Origin: VBOC01 sp964512655
GTDB taxonomy: Bacteria; Bacteroidota; Ignavibacteria; UBA10030; SZUA-254
Direction: 5' to 3'
NCBI GenBank assembly: GCA_964512655.1
Contig: CAZEJT010000001.1
Coordinates: 682,001-746,000 of the forward strand
Length of the DNA stretch: 64,000 nucleotides
This document shows, one piece after another, positions 24,455-32,404 of this stretch. Position 1 is the stretch's first letter; every line of letters starts with the position of its first letter. The translations under genes and the position numbers were made by a program. Under the pieces are notes generated by a model. It had not been told where the DNA came from and did no database searches. It saw only the letters and a program-made list of their open reading frames with translations.

Positions 24455-25422
24455 GCTCCCCCCTCGAAGAGAGCGTCGACGAACGCTGCGCGGTCGAACG
24501 GCTGAAGGTCATCCAGCTCTTCTCCCACCCCGATGAAACGGACCGGGATCCTGAGCTCGTCCGCGATCGCCAGGACAACTCCTCCCTTGGCCGAGCCGTC
24601 GAGCTTCGAGATGACGAGTCCCGTCACTCCGACCGCCGTGCCGAATTGTCGCGCTTGCTGGATTGCATTTTGACCGGTTGTTGCGTCGAGCACCAGAAGC
24701 ACCTCATGCGGCGCTTCGGGGTGAAGCTTCCGGAGGACGCGGTTGATCTTTTTCAACTCCTCCATGAGGTTGGTCTTCGTGTGGAGGCGTCCCGCGGTGT
24801 CGATGATGAGAACGTCCGTGCCGCGGGCGAGAGCCGATTTCAGCGAATCGAATGCGACTGCGGCGGGATCGGCTCCCGGCGCCTGCCGGATAATCTCGAC
24901 CCCAGCGCGTTCCGCCCAGACCTCGAGCTGCTCGTTTGCCGCCGCCCTAAAGGTGTCGGCGGCGGCAATGAGCACGCTCTTCCCCCCGTTCCGGTAATTG
25001 TGTGCGAGCTTCCCGATCGTGGTGGTTTTGCCCACGCCGTTGACCCCCACCACCATGACCACGTACGGCTTGGTTCCGGCGGGGACTGCCATCGGATCGG
25101 CGGCGCCCGGAGGGCCGCCGTCGAGGAGTTTTCGAATTTCGCTCCGGAGAAGCGCATCAAGCTCCTGAGGCGACTCGATCCGGCTCCGGCGCACGCTTTC
25201 CTTGAGGTTTGAAATAATCTTGGACGAGGTTGCGGCACCCACGTCTCCTGCGATGAGGGTCTCCTCAAGTTTATCGATCAGATTATCATCGATGGATGCG
25301 GATCCGCCGAGAATCTTCTGGATTTTCCCGAAAATATTCTCGCGCGTCTTGGCAAGACCCGCTTTGAGACGGGTAAGCTTCAGCCCGTCAAGAAATCCCA
25401 CCCACCGCTCCTTCCTTCCCAC
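24451..25422 (-). CDS. ftsY: Signal recognition particle receptor FtsY
   Basis: FtsY receives SRP-ribosome complexes at the membrane. The 323-residue protein has the helical N domain (about 10-105) and the GTPase G domain with G1 GVNGVGKTTTIGKLA near 130, DTAGR near 215, SKLDGSAKGG near 275 and the GVGEELDDLQPFD end. The acidic A domain of E. coli FtsY is absent, as usual in this lineage. The start ATG 25422 lies 35 bases inside pgsA. A GTG at 25401 would reduce that overlap and cannot be excluded. Confidence 0.94.
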   Translation of the reverse strand: MGRKERWVGFLDGLKLTRLKAGLAKTRENIFGKIQKILGGSASIDDNLIDKLEETLIAGDVGAATSSKIISNLKESVRRSRIESPQELDALLRSEIRKLLDGGPPGAADPMAVPAGTKPYVVMVVGVNGVGKTTTIGKLAHNYRNGGKSVLIAAADTFRAAANEQLEVWAERAGVEIIRQAPGADPAAVAFDSLKSALARGTDVLIIDTAGRLHTKTNLMEELKKINRVLRKLHPEAPHEVLLVLDATTGQNAIQQARQFGTAVGVTGLVISKLDGSAKGGVVLAIADELRIPVRFIGVGEELDDLQPFDRAAFVDALFEGGA

Positions 25423-25954
25423 TTACGTCAAGAAAGCGGCGGAGATACATTCCGAACGAAACCACCAGCATTGCCGTGCTTGCTGCGAGAAGCGACTGAT
25501 TGATCCAGAGCGCCCCGGGGATATCGAGAATGGTGAAGAGGAGCAGGACCGCCAGACACGTCACGGCCCATTTTCCGGCGTCATTCGACTGCAGGACAAT
25601 CCCTCTCGTGCGTTTGAGATACGTCCCTCCGAGAAGAATGAGGCCATCCCGTGCCAGAATTGTGATCAGAAACCAGACCGGGAGACTCCCCTTCGCCGCA
25701 AGGATCCACGCGACAACGCCCACCGCGATTTTGTCCGCAAGCGGATCGACGATCTTTCCGAACTCCGTCACCTGCCCGAGCTTGCGCGCAACAAGGCCGT
25801 CAAAGAAATCGGTGAGGATCGCGACGACGATGAGAACGGCCGCCAGAGTCCGGGAAGAATGATCGCCCGCAGCCAGTAGAACGGCGATCGGGACGGTGAG
25901 GAGGAGCCGGGCGAGGCTCAAAAGGTTGGAGAAGGTCCAGACGGATGCCTCCAT
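25388..25954 (-). CDS. pgsA: CDP-diacylglycerol-glycerol-3-phosphate 3-phosphatidyltransferase
   Basis: This integral membrane enzyme makes phosphatidylglycerophosphate, the precursor of phosphatidylglycerol and cardiolipin. The 188-residue protein has the CDP-alcohol phosphotransferase motif D-G-x2-A-R-x8-G-x3-D-x3-D, seen as DGLVARKLGQVTEFGKIVDPLAD near residues 50-72, and about five hydrophobic segments. It starts six bases after the purF stop and overlaps ftsY at its 3' end. The short length and motif fit PgsA; another CDP-alcohol transferase is less likely. Confidence 0.87.
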   Translation of the reverse strand: MEASVWTFSNLLSLARLLLTVPIAVLLAAGDHSSRTLAAVLIVVAILTDFFDGLVARKLGQVTEFGKIVDPLADKIAVGVVAWILAAKGSLPVWFLITILARDGLILLGGTYLKRTRGIVLQSNDAGKWAVTCLAVLLLFTILDIPGALWINQSLLAASTAMLVVSFGMYLRRFLDVSGKEGAVGGIS

Positions 25955-25960
25955 CGAGCC

Positions 25961-27469
25961 TCAGATCTCGTTTTCATCCTTGGAGGCGGGAGCCTCGATC
26001 GGGGTCGGGTACTCTCCGCTGAAGCATGCGGTGCAGTAGGAAGCGCCCCCGTTCCGGGGAACCGAGGCCAGGAGTTTCTCGAGCGAAAGATATCCCAGGG
26101 TATCAACTCCCAGCTCGCCGCGAACGCGCTCCACGTCTCCTCCGCACCTGTTCGCAATCAGTTCCTCCTCGCTCGGAAAGTCCATTCCGTAATGACAGGG
26201 GTGGCGGATCGGCGGGGAGGTGACCCGGACATGGATTTCTTCCGCTCCCGCCTTTCGTACCAGCGCCACGAGCTGCGTGATCGTGGTGCCTCGAACGATG
26301 GAGTCGTCGACAATAACGACTTTCTTCCCTTTCAGGATGCTCTTGACCGTGTTAAATTTTGCTCGCACCTTCATCTCGCGGGAGTCCTGCGCAGGCTGGA
26401 TGAAGGTCCTTCCCACGTAATGGCTCCGGATAAGGCCCATCTCGAATTCGCTGTTCTTGCCCAGTCTGTTGTTCTCGCTGACGTAGCCGATCGTTGCCGT
26501 ATTGCTGGAGTCGGGAACATTGATGACGACCACCTCTTCCCCCTCTTTTCCGGCGGGGTGCTCCTCGGCCAGTGCCTTGCCGAGACGGCGGCGGACGCTA
26601 TCGACGCTCTCTCCGAAGACCCGGCTGTCCGGACGGGAAAAATAAATGTATTCAAAAATGCAAAAATGATGGCGGGTGTTGTTCTTGCGGAGGTGGAACG
26701 ACTTAATCCTGCCCGTCTGCAGGGCCTCCTCGTCGAATACCACAACTTCCCCCGGCTCGACTTCGCCGATATACTCCGCGTTAATGATGTCGAAGGCGCA
26801 GGTCTCCGACGCCACAACATATCCCTGATCGAGCCTGCCGACGGCGAGGGGCCTCCACCCGTGCGGATCGCGGGCGGCGACCAGTTTGTCATCGGTCAGG
26901 AGGGCGAGAGAGAATGCACCCTCGACCTGATCGAGGGCGTCGATAATCTGCTTGATCTGATCCCGCTCACGGCTGCGTGCGATCAGATGAAGGATGATCT
27001 CCGTGTCGGAGGTGGTCTGAAAGATCGTTCCTTCATCCTGGAGGACTTTCCTCAGCCGGGTGAAATTTGTCAGATTCCCATTGTGCGAGATCGCGACATT
27101 CCCGCCCCGATAGTTCACGGTCAGGGGCTGGATGTTCAGTTTGTTCTCGGCCGATCCGGCAGTTGAATACCGGTTGTGGCCGACAGCCAGATTCCCCCTG
27201 AGCACGTCCGTCAACACCTGATCCTCGCGGAAGACGTCGTTCACGAGGCCAAAATCCTTGTGCACGTGAAATCTGTGCCTGTTTCTATCGGGATCAAAGC
27301 TTGAGGAAACGATGCCGGAGCCTTCCTGTCCGCGGTGCTGGAGCGCATGGAGGCCGTAGTAGGTGAGAAGGGCCGCCTGTGGGTGGCCGTAGATGCCGAA
27401 AACCCCGCAATGATCGCGCGGCTTATCGGGTATAGGATCCGGACGGGAGTCGCCGCGCGAGTGAATCAT
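25961..27469 (-). CDS. purF: Amidophosphoribosyltransferase
   Basis: PurF transfers glutamine amide nitrogen to PRPP, the first committed purine step. The 502-residue protein has a short propeptide of about 20 residues ending before the catalytic Cys of HCGVFGIYGH. This indicates processing to expose an N-terminal cysteine, as in the Bacillus type. Cysteines in HFCIFEYIYFSRPDS, in PPIRHPCHYG and in YCTACFSGEYP fit the four ligands of the structural [4Fe-4S] cluster of that type. The PRPP site is VVIVDDSIVRGTT near 365. It lies 30 bases after nadB. Confidence 0.95.
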   Translation of the reverse strand: MIHSRGDSRPDPIPDKPRDHCGVFGIYGHPQAALLTYYGLHALQHRGQEGSGIVSSSFDPDRNRHRFHVHKDFGLVNDVFREDQVLTDVLRGNLAVGHNRYSTAGSAENKLNIQPLTVNYRGGNVAISHNGNLTNFTRLRKVLQDEGTIFQTTSDTEIILHLIARSRERDQIKQIIDALDQVEGAFSLALLTDDKLVAARDPHGWRPLAVGRLDQGYVVASETCAFDIINAEYIGEVEPGEVVVFDEEALQTGRIKSFHLRKNNTRHHFCIFEYIYFSRPDSRVFGESVDSVRRRLGKALAEEHPAGKEGEEVVVINVPDSSNTATIGYVSENNRLGKNSEFEMGLIRSHYVGRTFIQPAQDSREMKVRAKFNTVKSILKGKKVVIVDDSIVRGTTITQLVALVRKAGAEEIHVRVTSPPIRHPCHYGMDFPSEEELIANRCGGDVERVRGELGVDTLGYLSLEKLLASVPRNGGASYCTACFSGEYPTPIEAPASKDENEI

Positions 27470-27499
27470 GTGAGAATGTACGCAAAATTGGTTTCGTAC

Positions 27500-29125
27500 T
27501 CAATTCGACGGGGCGTCGGGGGCATCCCAGAGGGAGATGCGGGTGTCGCGGCACCAGTGTTCGTCGTCGCGCTTCGGGAAATCCGTCGTGAAATGGAGAC
27601 CCCTGCTCTCGGTCCGGATAATCGCGCACCGGACGATCAGCGATGCGACGGTCGCCAGATTGCGCAGCTCGATGAGGCCCTCGACGACCTTTGTCCGCTT
27701 GTAGAAATTCTCGATCTCCTCCGAAATCAGCTGAAGCCTCCGCCGCGCTCGTTCGAGCCGCAGGTCGGAGCGGACAATCCCAACATAATCCCACATGATC
27801 TGCTGAATCTCGGTCCGGTCGTGCTCGACCAGAACCCATTCTTCCGCGTCGAATGTTCCGCTTTCGTCCCAGGGAGGGACCTCGGGAAGCAACGGCCGGG
27901 AGCCCGAGAAATCCCTCCGGGCGTCTTGGAAGGCCCTGTGAGAGAACACGACCGCCTCCAGAAGGGAGTTGCTTGCGAGCCTGTTTGCGCCGTGGACCCC
28001 CGTCATCGCGACTTCCCCGCAGGCGTAGAGTTGAAGGATGGTGGTCCGTCCGTTCAGGTCGGTGACGACCCCTCCGCAGGAATAGTGTGCGGCCGGGACC
28101 ACCGGAATCGGTTCCCGGGTGATGTCGAGCTTCGCCCTGACGAGGCAGGTTTCGTAAATATGGGGGAAGCGCTCCTTTACCCGGTCAGGCGGAAGATGAC
28201 GAAGATCGAGAAGAACGTATGCATCGCCCCGTTTCTTCAATTCGGTATCGATGGCTCGCGCCACGATGTCGCGGGGCGCAAGAGAACCCCTCTCATCATA
28301 CCGCTGCATGAATTCTTCCCCTGAGAGATTCCGCAGCACTCCGCCAAAACCACGTATCGCCTCGGAGATGAGAAATGCGGGCGAGCCGGAACGATGAAGC
28401 GTCGTAGGGTGAAACTGGATGAATTCCATGTTCGCAATTTCGGCGCCTGCCCGATACGCCATTGCGACGCCGTCACCGGTGGCGATCGGAGGATTGGTCG
28501 TATGAAGGTAGGCCTGGCCCACCCCGCCAGTGCAGAGCACCGTCACGGGGGCGAGAAACGTCTTTACAGCGTTCGACTCCACGTCAAGCGCATACGCCCC
28601 CCAGCAGTGGATCGGCTGCGATCTGGATACCGGCATCCCCAGATTGTGCTCGGTGATGAGGTCGATGGCCTGATGATTCTCATAGACCGTGATGCGAGGG
28701 TGCGATGCCACTTGCTGGAGGAGCGCCCGCTCAATCTCCCATCCGCTTCGATCATGAGCATGCGCGATGCGGTTCTTCGAGTGACCTCCTTCCCTGGCAA
28801 GGTCGAGCTCGGTCCCCTGCCTGGTGAATGCGACTCCCAGATCGATGAGTTCGCGGAGCCTGGCCGGACCTTCCCGTACGAGAGCGTCCACAGCGTCGAG
28901 GTGACAGAGTCCCACCCCGGCGTCGAGGGTGTCTCGCATATGAAGGTCGAATGAATCCTCGGACGACACAACCGCCGCAATCCCTCCCTGAGCGTAGTTG
29001 GTGTTCGATTCCGCCTTTTGCTTCTTGGTGATGAGCGATACAGAGCAGGCATCGGCCGCCTTCAGCGCAAACGAGAGCCCGGCGATCCCGCTCCCGATGA
29101 TCAGAACATCAGAACGGAATTCCAC
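27500..29125 (-). CDS. nadB: L-aspartate oxidase
   Basis: This FAD flavoprotein oxidises L-aspartate to iminoaspartate for NAD synthesis. The 541-residue chain has the N-terminal GSGIAGLSFALKA FAD motif, TNYAQGGIAAV near residue 45, HTTNPPIATGDGVAMAYRAGA near 210 and HYSCGGVVTDLNGRT near 345, all shared with NadB. The C-terminal helical region covers the last 120 residues. NadA and NadC are not in the window. It is eight bases downstream of coaE and part of the same run of minus-strand genes. Confidence 0.93.
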   Translation of the reverse strand: MEFRSDVLIIGSGIAGLSFALKAADACSVSLITKKQKAESNTNYAQGGIAAVVSSEDSFDLHMRDTLDAGVGLCHLDAVDALVREGPARLRELIDLGVAFTRQGTELDLAREGGHSKNRIAHAHDRSGWEIERALLQQVASHPRITVYENHQAIDLITEHNLGMPVSRSQPIHCWGAYALDVESNAVKTFLAPVTVLCTGGVGQAYLHTTNPPIATGDGVAMAYRAGAEIANMEFIQFHPTTLHRSGSPAFLISEAIRGFGGVLRNLSGEEFMQRYDERGSLAPRDIVARAIDTELKKRGDAYVLLDLRHLPPDRVKERFPHIYETCLVRAKLDITREPIPVVPAAHYSCGGVVTDLNGRTTILQLYACGEVAMTGVHGANRLASNSLLEAVVFSHRAFQDARRDFSGSRPLLPEVPPWDESGTFDAEEWVLVEHDRTEIQQIMWDYVGIVRSDLRLERARRRLQLISEEIENFYKRTKVVEGLIELRNLATVASLIVRCAIIRTESRGLHFTTDFPKRDDEHWCRDTRISLWDAPDAPSN

Positions 29126-29133
29126 GGGAGGGA

Positions 29134-29760
29134 CTAATGCTTTGGGGGGCGGGAGGACATCTCGACAAGGATCCGGTAGAGGAACCGGCAGCTCTTTTCG
29201 AGTGAAGCCGCATCTCCTCCATTACGGATGATGAAGTCGGCCCGGGAGGCTTTGTGCTCCGCCGGAAGCTGGGATTTGATGCGACTGAGTACCTCGGGGC
29301 GAGTCGACCGGTCGCGTTCCGTCACCCGGCTGATCCGCACGTCCTCCGGAGCGTCGACGACGATAATGTAATCGAACAACCGTACGGCGCGGGCTTCGTA
29401 GAGGAGGGCTGCTTCAACCATGATGAGAGGGCCGGATGGTTCGCGTCTAAAGCGCGAGATCCGCTCGGCGATCATCTTCAGGACGAATGGGTGGACAATC
29501 GCATTCAGTTTTTCTCTCAACCGCGGGTCCGAGAACACTTTCTCAGCCACCTTTTTTCGATTGAGCCTCCCGTCGGGGAGTAGTGCCGAGCCGCCGAGCG
29601 CTTTTTCAATGCGGGCTCGAATCTCCTTCCGCGAATCGATCAGATCAGAGGCCATACGATCCGCAAAGAGGACTGTAGCTCCGAGCTTCCTGAATATGTT
29701 CGCCACGCGGGTCTTTCCCCCGCCAATTCCTCCCGTGATCCCTACCGCCAGCGGCGACAT
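29134..29760 (-). CDS. coaE: Dephospho-CoA kinase
   Basis: CoaE phosphorylates the ribose 3'-OH of dephospho-CoA in the last step of coenzyme A synthesis. The 208-residue protein begins with the P-loop GITGGIGGGKTRVANIFRKLGA. It then shows A-D-R-M-A near 35, the conserved HPFV near 88 and a LID region with R-x3-R-D near 145. It is a normal-length, stand-alone kinase. It follows rny by 15 bases and precedes nadB by eight. Confidence 0.94.
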   Translation of the reverse strand: MSPLAVGITGGIGGGKTRVANIFRKLGATVLFADRMASDLIDSRKEIRARIEKALGGSALLPDGRLNRKKVAEKVFSDPRLREKLNAIVHPFVLKMIAERISRFRREPSGPLIMVEAALLYEARAVRLFDYIIVVDAPEDVRISRVTERDRSTRPEVLSRIKSQLPAEHKASRADFIIRNGGDAASLEKSCRFLYRILVEMSSRPPKH

Positions 29761-29775
29761 CGGAGTCTCGGGCTC

Positions 29776-31344
29776 TCAGCGGGCGTAGGCGATCGCGCGA
29801 GTCTCCCGGATCACCGTGACCTTGATCTGGCCGGGATATCCCATTTCAGCCTGAATCTTCTTGGCAATGTCGTGTGCGAGCTGGTCTGCGCGTGTGTCGT
29901 CAATTTTTTCGTGTTCCACAATGACCCTGATTTCGCGGCCTGCCTGGATCGCGTAGGTATTCGAAACCCCGTCGAACGATTTGGCCATGCTTTCCAAGCG
30001 CTCCAGCCTCTTCGCGTACGCCTCAACCGATTCCCGACGGGCGCCGGGCCGGGCGCCGCTGATAGCGTCTGCCGCCTGCACCAGCGCCGCGATAGGGTGC
30101 TCCATTGGTATGTCTTCATGGTGCGAACCGACTGCGTTGACGACGATAGGATGCTCCCCGAACTTCTTCAGCAGGTCGAATCCGATCAGAGCGTGAGGAC
30201 CCTCCACGTTCCTGTCAACTGTCTTTCCGATGTCGTGAAGAAGGCCCGCGCGCTTGGCAATCTGGGCATCGAAGCCGAACTCCGCCGCCATCAGGCCCGT
30301 GAGGTGAGCCACCTCAAGGCTATGGGAGAGAAGGTTCTGGCCGTAGCTTGAGCGGTACTTCATGCGCCCTATATGGCGAAGAAGATCTTGATGTCCGCCG
30401 TGTAACCCGCTCTCGAGTATGGCATTCTCGCCGACATGAAGAAGCTCTTCATCAAGCTCATGCCGGACTTTTTCCACGACTTCTTCGATGCGTGCCGGGT
30501 GGATGCGTCCGTCGGCGATCAGCCGCTCAAGAGATATTCGGGCCACTTCCCGGCGGAGTGGATCGAACCCCGAAAGGATGACCGCTTCCGGCGTATCATC
30601 CACGATAACGTCCACCCCCGTTGCTGCCTCGAAAGCCCTGATGTTTCTCCCCTCCTTCCCGATGATCCTCCCTTTCATCTCATCGCTCTGAATATGGAGC
30701 ACGCTCACGGTCGTTTCCACGCAGTGGTCAGCGGCAGTCCGTTGAATCGCCTGGATGACGATTTTCTGGGCTTCCTTCTTGGCCTCCCCTCTCGCGGTAT
30801 CCCGGAGGTCCTTGAGCATCTGGGCCGCTTCCGTCTTCGTTTCGTTCACCAGGTTCTCAAGGAGTATCTTCTTTGCTTCTTCACGAGAGAGGCCCGAAAC
30901 TCGTTCAAGACGCTGGTTCTCTTCCATGATGATTCGGTCGAGCGAGCCGTTCTTCTCCTCTGCCGCCTTCAGCCGCTCTTCAAGAGTTCCTTTCAGCGAG
31001 GCTAAGTCTCTCTCTTTCTTATTGAATAGTTCCACCTTGCGTTCAAGGTTTTCCTCCCGGTCCCCGAGCTGCTTTTCGAAGGCCTGAATCTTCCCTCGCT
31101 TGGTGTTTGCCTCCTGATCAAACTGCTGCTTTTTCCTGTACCATTCATCCTTTACCTCGAGGAGCTTCTCCTTTTTGAGGTTTTCGGCGTCCTTCTCGGC
31201 CTCTGAGACGATCTTTGCGGCGCGGTCCTGGGCGGATTCGACCTTATTTTTCCCGACTCTGATGCTGACGAACCATCCGAAGGCGAAAAAGCCGCCCAGA
31301 AGGAGCGCCAGGCCCGGAATCAGGAATTGAACTTCAAGCGTCAT
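29776..31344 (-). CDS. rny: Ribonuclease Y
   Basis: RNase Y is a membrane-anchored endoribonuclease that starts mRNA decay. The 522-residue protein has one N-terminal helix (about 7-27), then a long coiled coil of about 150 residues (K, E and Q rich). A KH domain follows, containing IIGKEGRNIRAFEAATGVD near 230, and then an HD domain with AGLLHDIGKTVD near 370 and GSHHEDIPMEHP near 410. This is the full canonical architecture. A noncoding stretch of 366 bases separates it from zapA upstream and holds a candidate 6S RNA. Confidence 0.95.
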   Translation of the reverse strand: MTLEVQFLIPGLALLLGGFFAFGWFVSIRVGKNKVESAQDRAAKIVSEAEKDAENLKKEKLLEVKDEWYRKKQQFDQEANTKRGKIQAFEKQLGDREENLERKVELFNKKERDLASLKGTLEERLKAAEEKNGSLDRIIMEENQRLERVSGLSREEAKKILLENLVNETKTEAAQMLKDLRDTARGEAKKEAQKIVIQAIQRTAADHCVETTVSVLHIQSDEMKGRIIGKEGRNIRAFEAATGVDVIVDDTPEAVILSGFDPLRREVARISLERLIADGRIHPARIEEVVEKVRHELDEELLHVGENAILESGLHGGHQDLLRHIGRMKYRSSYGQNLLSHSLEVAHLTGLMAAEFGFDAQIAKRAGLLHDIGKTVDRNVEGPHALIGFDLLKKFGEHPIVVNAVGSHHEDIPMEHPIAALVQAADAISGARPGARRESVEAYAKRLERLESMAKSFDGVSNTYAIQAGREIRVIVEHEKIDDTRADQLAHDIAKKIQAEMGYPGQIKVTVIRETRAIAYAR

Positions 31345-31390
31345 GCTTCCTCCAACGTGATGCTCCCGGGCCCCGTCGAGTCGAACAAAT

Positions 31391-31562
31391 AAAAAACCGC
31401 ACGCAGCCTGAGAGTCGTGTGTATTGAAGAATCTCTTTCAAGACACGGTGGGTACTCCCCTGAGCGTTTCTTACTTCCACTGTCCGCCCGGCTCCAACAG
31501 CAAGCCGCGGCAGAATCCCCTTTAGAGGGATCGAGGCCCGTAATACGACGCCCATGAGTCGA
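31391..31562 (-). ncRNA. Candidate 6S RNA between zapA and rny
   Basis: This is part of the 366-base noncoding gap between zapA and rny. Read on the minus strand, the stretch can fold with GUCGU near its 5' end against ACGAC near its 3' end. The middle forms a strong stem-loop, CUGCCGCGGCUU against GAGCCGGGCGGACAG. A second hairpin pairs GUGU-UUGAA with UUCAA-ACAC toward the 3' side. The 3' end runs into GGTTTTTTATTT (31387-31398), terminator-like. Length near 170 and a position beside zapA fit 6S RNA, which occupies this neighbourhood in several phyla. Boundaries are approximate: the 5' end assumes a weak -10 box, TAATAG, at 31568-31573. The family assignment is an inference. Confidence 0.42.
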
Positions 31563-31710
31563 GTTCCCTATTAAAGTAACTTGTCAGATTCTTTAATATG
31601 TTTGACTCACCGACAGGAAGCCTACGCTTCCTATCTTAGGCCGACAGTGCGGTTAAACCGTCCGGTTGAACGCACCATCCTCTATGTAAAGAACAGGAAG
31701 AAAACCTCTA

Positions 31711-32007
31711 CTACGCTTCAGCTCTTACGCACTGATCGAGATAGTCGCTGATCTTTAACGTCTCCTGTTCAAGGAGATCGGTAAGCTCCCGATTGCGTTC
31801 CCTTTCCTTGAACAGATCTTCGGTGATATTCAGTGCCGAAAGTACAGCGACTGTTAAGGGGGGCTGCTCTGGAATCTTATCATAGATAGTGCTGATCATT
31901 CCGTCGACATACCCTGCCACCTTTTTGGTGAGCTCCTCACTCTCACCGCGAAGGGGGTACTCAGAACCGAAGATTTTGACTTTTATGCTCTTGCCGTCTG
32001 TTGTCAT
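31711..32007 (-). CDS. zapA: Cell division protein ZapA
   Basis: The 98-residue protein fits ZapA. An N-terminal beta segment reads SIKVKIFGSEYPLRGESEE (residues 6-24), followed by K-V-A-G-Y-V-D and a long helical coiled-coil tail that includes VAVLSALNITEDLFKERE. ZapA crosslinks FtsZ filaments at the septum. The gene is upstream of a candidate 6S RNA and downstream of a ZapB-like coiled-coil gene. Confidence 0.87.
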   Translation of the reverse strand: MTTDGKSIKVKIFGSEYPLRGESEELTKKVAGYVDGMISTIYDKIPEQPPLTVAVLSALNITEDLFKERERNRELTDLLEQETLKISDYLDQCVRAEA

Positions 32008-32070
32008 CGTTGAATCAGCCCTCTCGTCGTCTGAAAGTAGTCCGATTTCTCCCTAGTCAAACATATCGGG

Positions 32071-32394
32071 TTACAAATAAGAATTGATCTTAACGATCAG
32101 GTCACGGATCTTGCCTTTGAGCCGCTCCTTTTCGTCTCCTGTCAATACGTTGTCCCCGGTCGAACTCAACAGATCTGCGTGCTCCGCCTTCAGGCTCCGC
32201 AACTCCTGATCCTGCCTCTGAACCTGCGTTTCCAGCTCCGCCACCCTTTGAGAGAGCGTTCTCTTCTCATCTCTCAGCTGCCGGATCAACTCGGAAGCGG
32301 CCCGGGCCTTTTCCCAGATCGCTTTGAAGGCGGTCTCAAGGTTGCTGTTGTCCCGAGGCACAGCTGCCTCGACCTCGACAGTGGATTGGTTCAC
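32071..32394 (-). CDS. ZapB-like coiled-coil protein
   Basis: The 107-residue protein is almost entirely a predicted coiled coil (about residues 20-75: A-I-W-E-K-A-R..., R-V-A-E-L-E-T-Q-V-Q-R-Q-D-Q-E-L). It has a conserved-looking C-terminus, KGKIRDLIVKINSYL. A small coiled-coil protein directly beside zapA and pheT matches the arrangement of ZapB-like division factors in Bacteroidota. That function is inferred from position and shape, not from a strong sequence signature. It lies ten bases after pheT. Confidence 0.6.
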   Translation of the reverse strand: MNQSTVEVEAAVPRDNSNLETAFKAIWEKARAASELIRQLRDEKRTLSQRVAELETQVQRQDQELRSLKAEHADLLSSTGDNVLTGDEKERLKGKIRDLIVKINSYL

Positions 32395-32404
32395 GGGCGG
32401 TCTC

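Noticed and set aside
26192..27166. Plus-strand frame of 324 codons opposite purF
   Set aside because: PurF motifs (catalytic Cys, PRPP site and cluster cysteines) are all on the minus strand; the plus frame has none.
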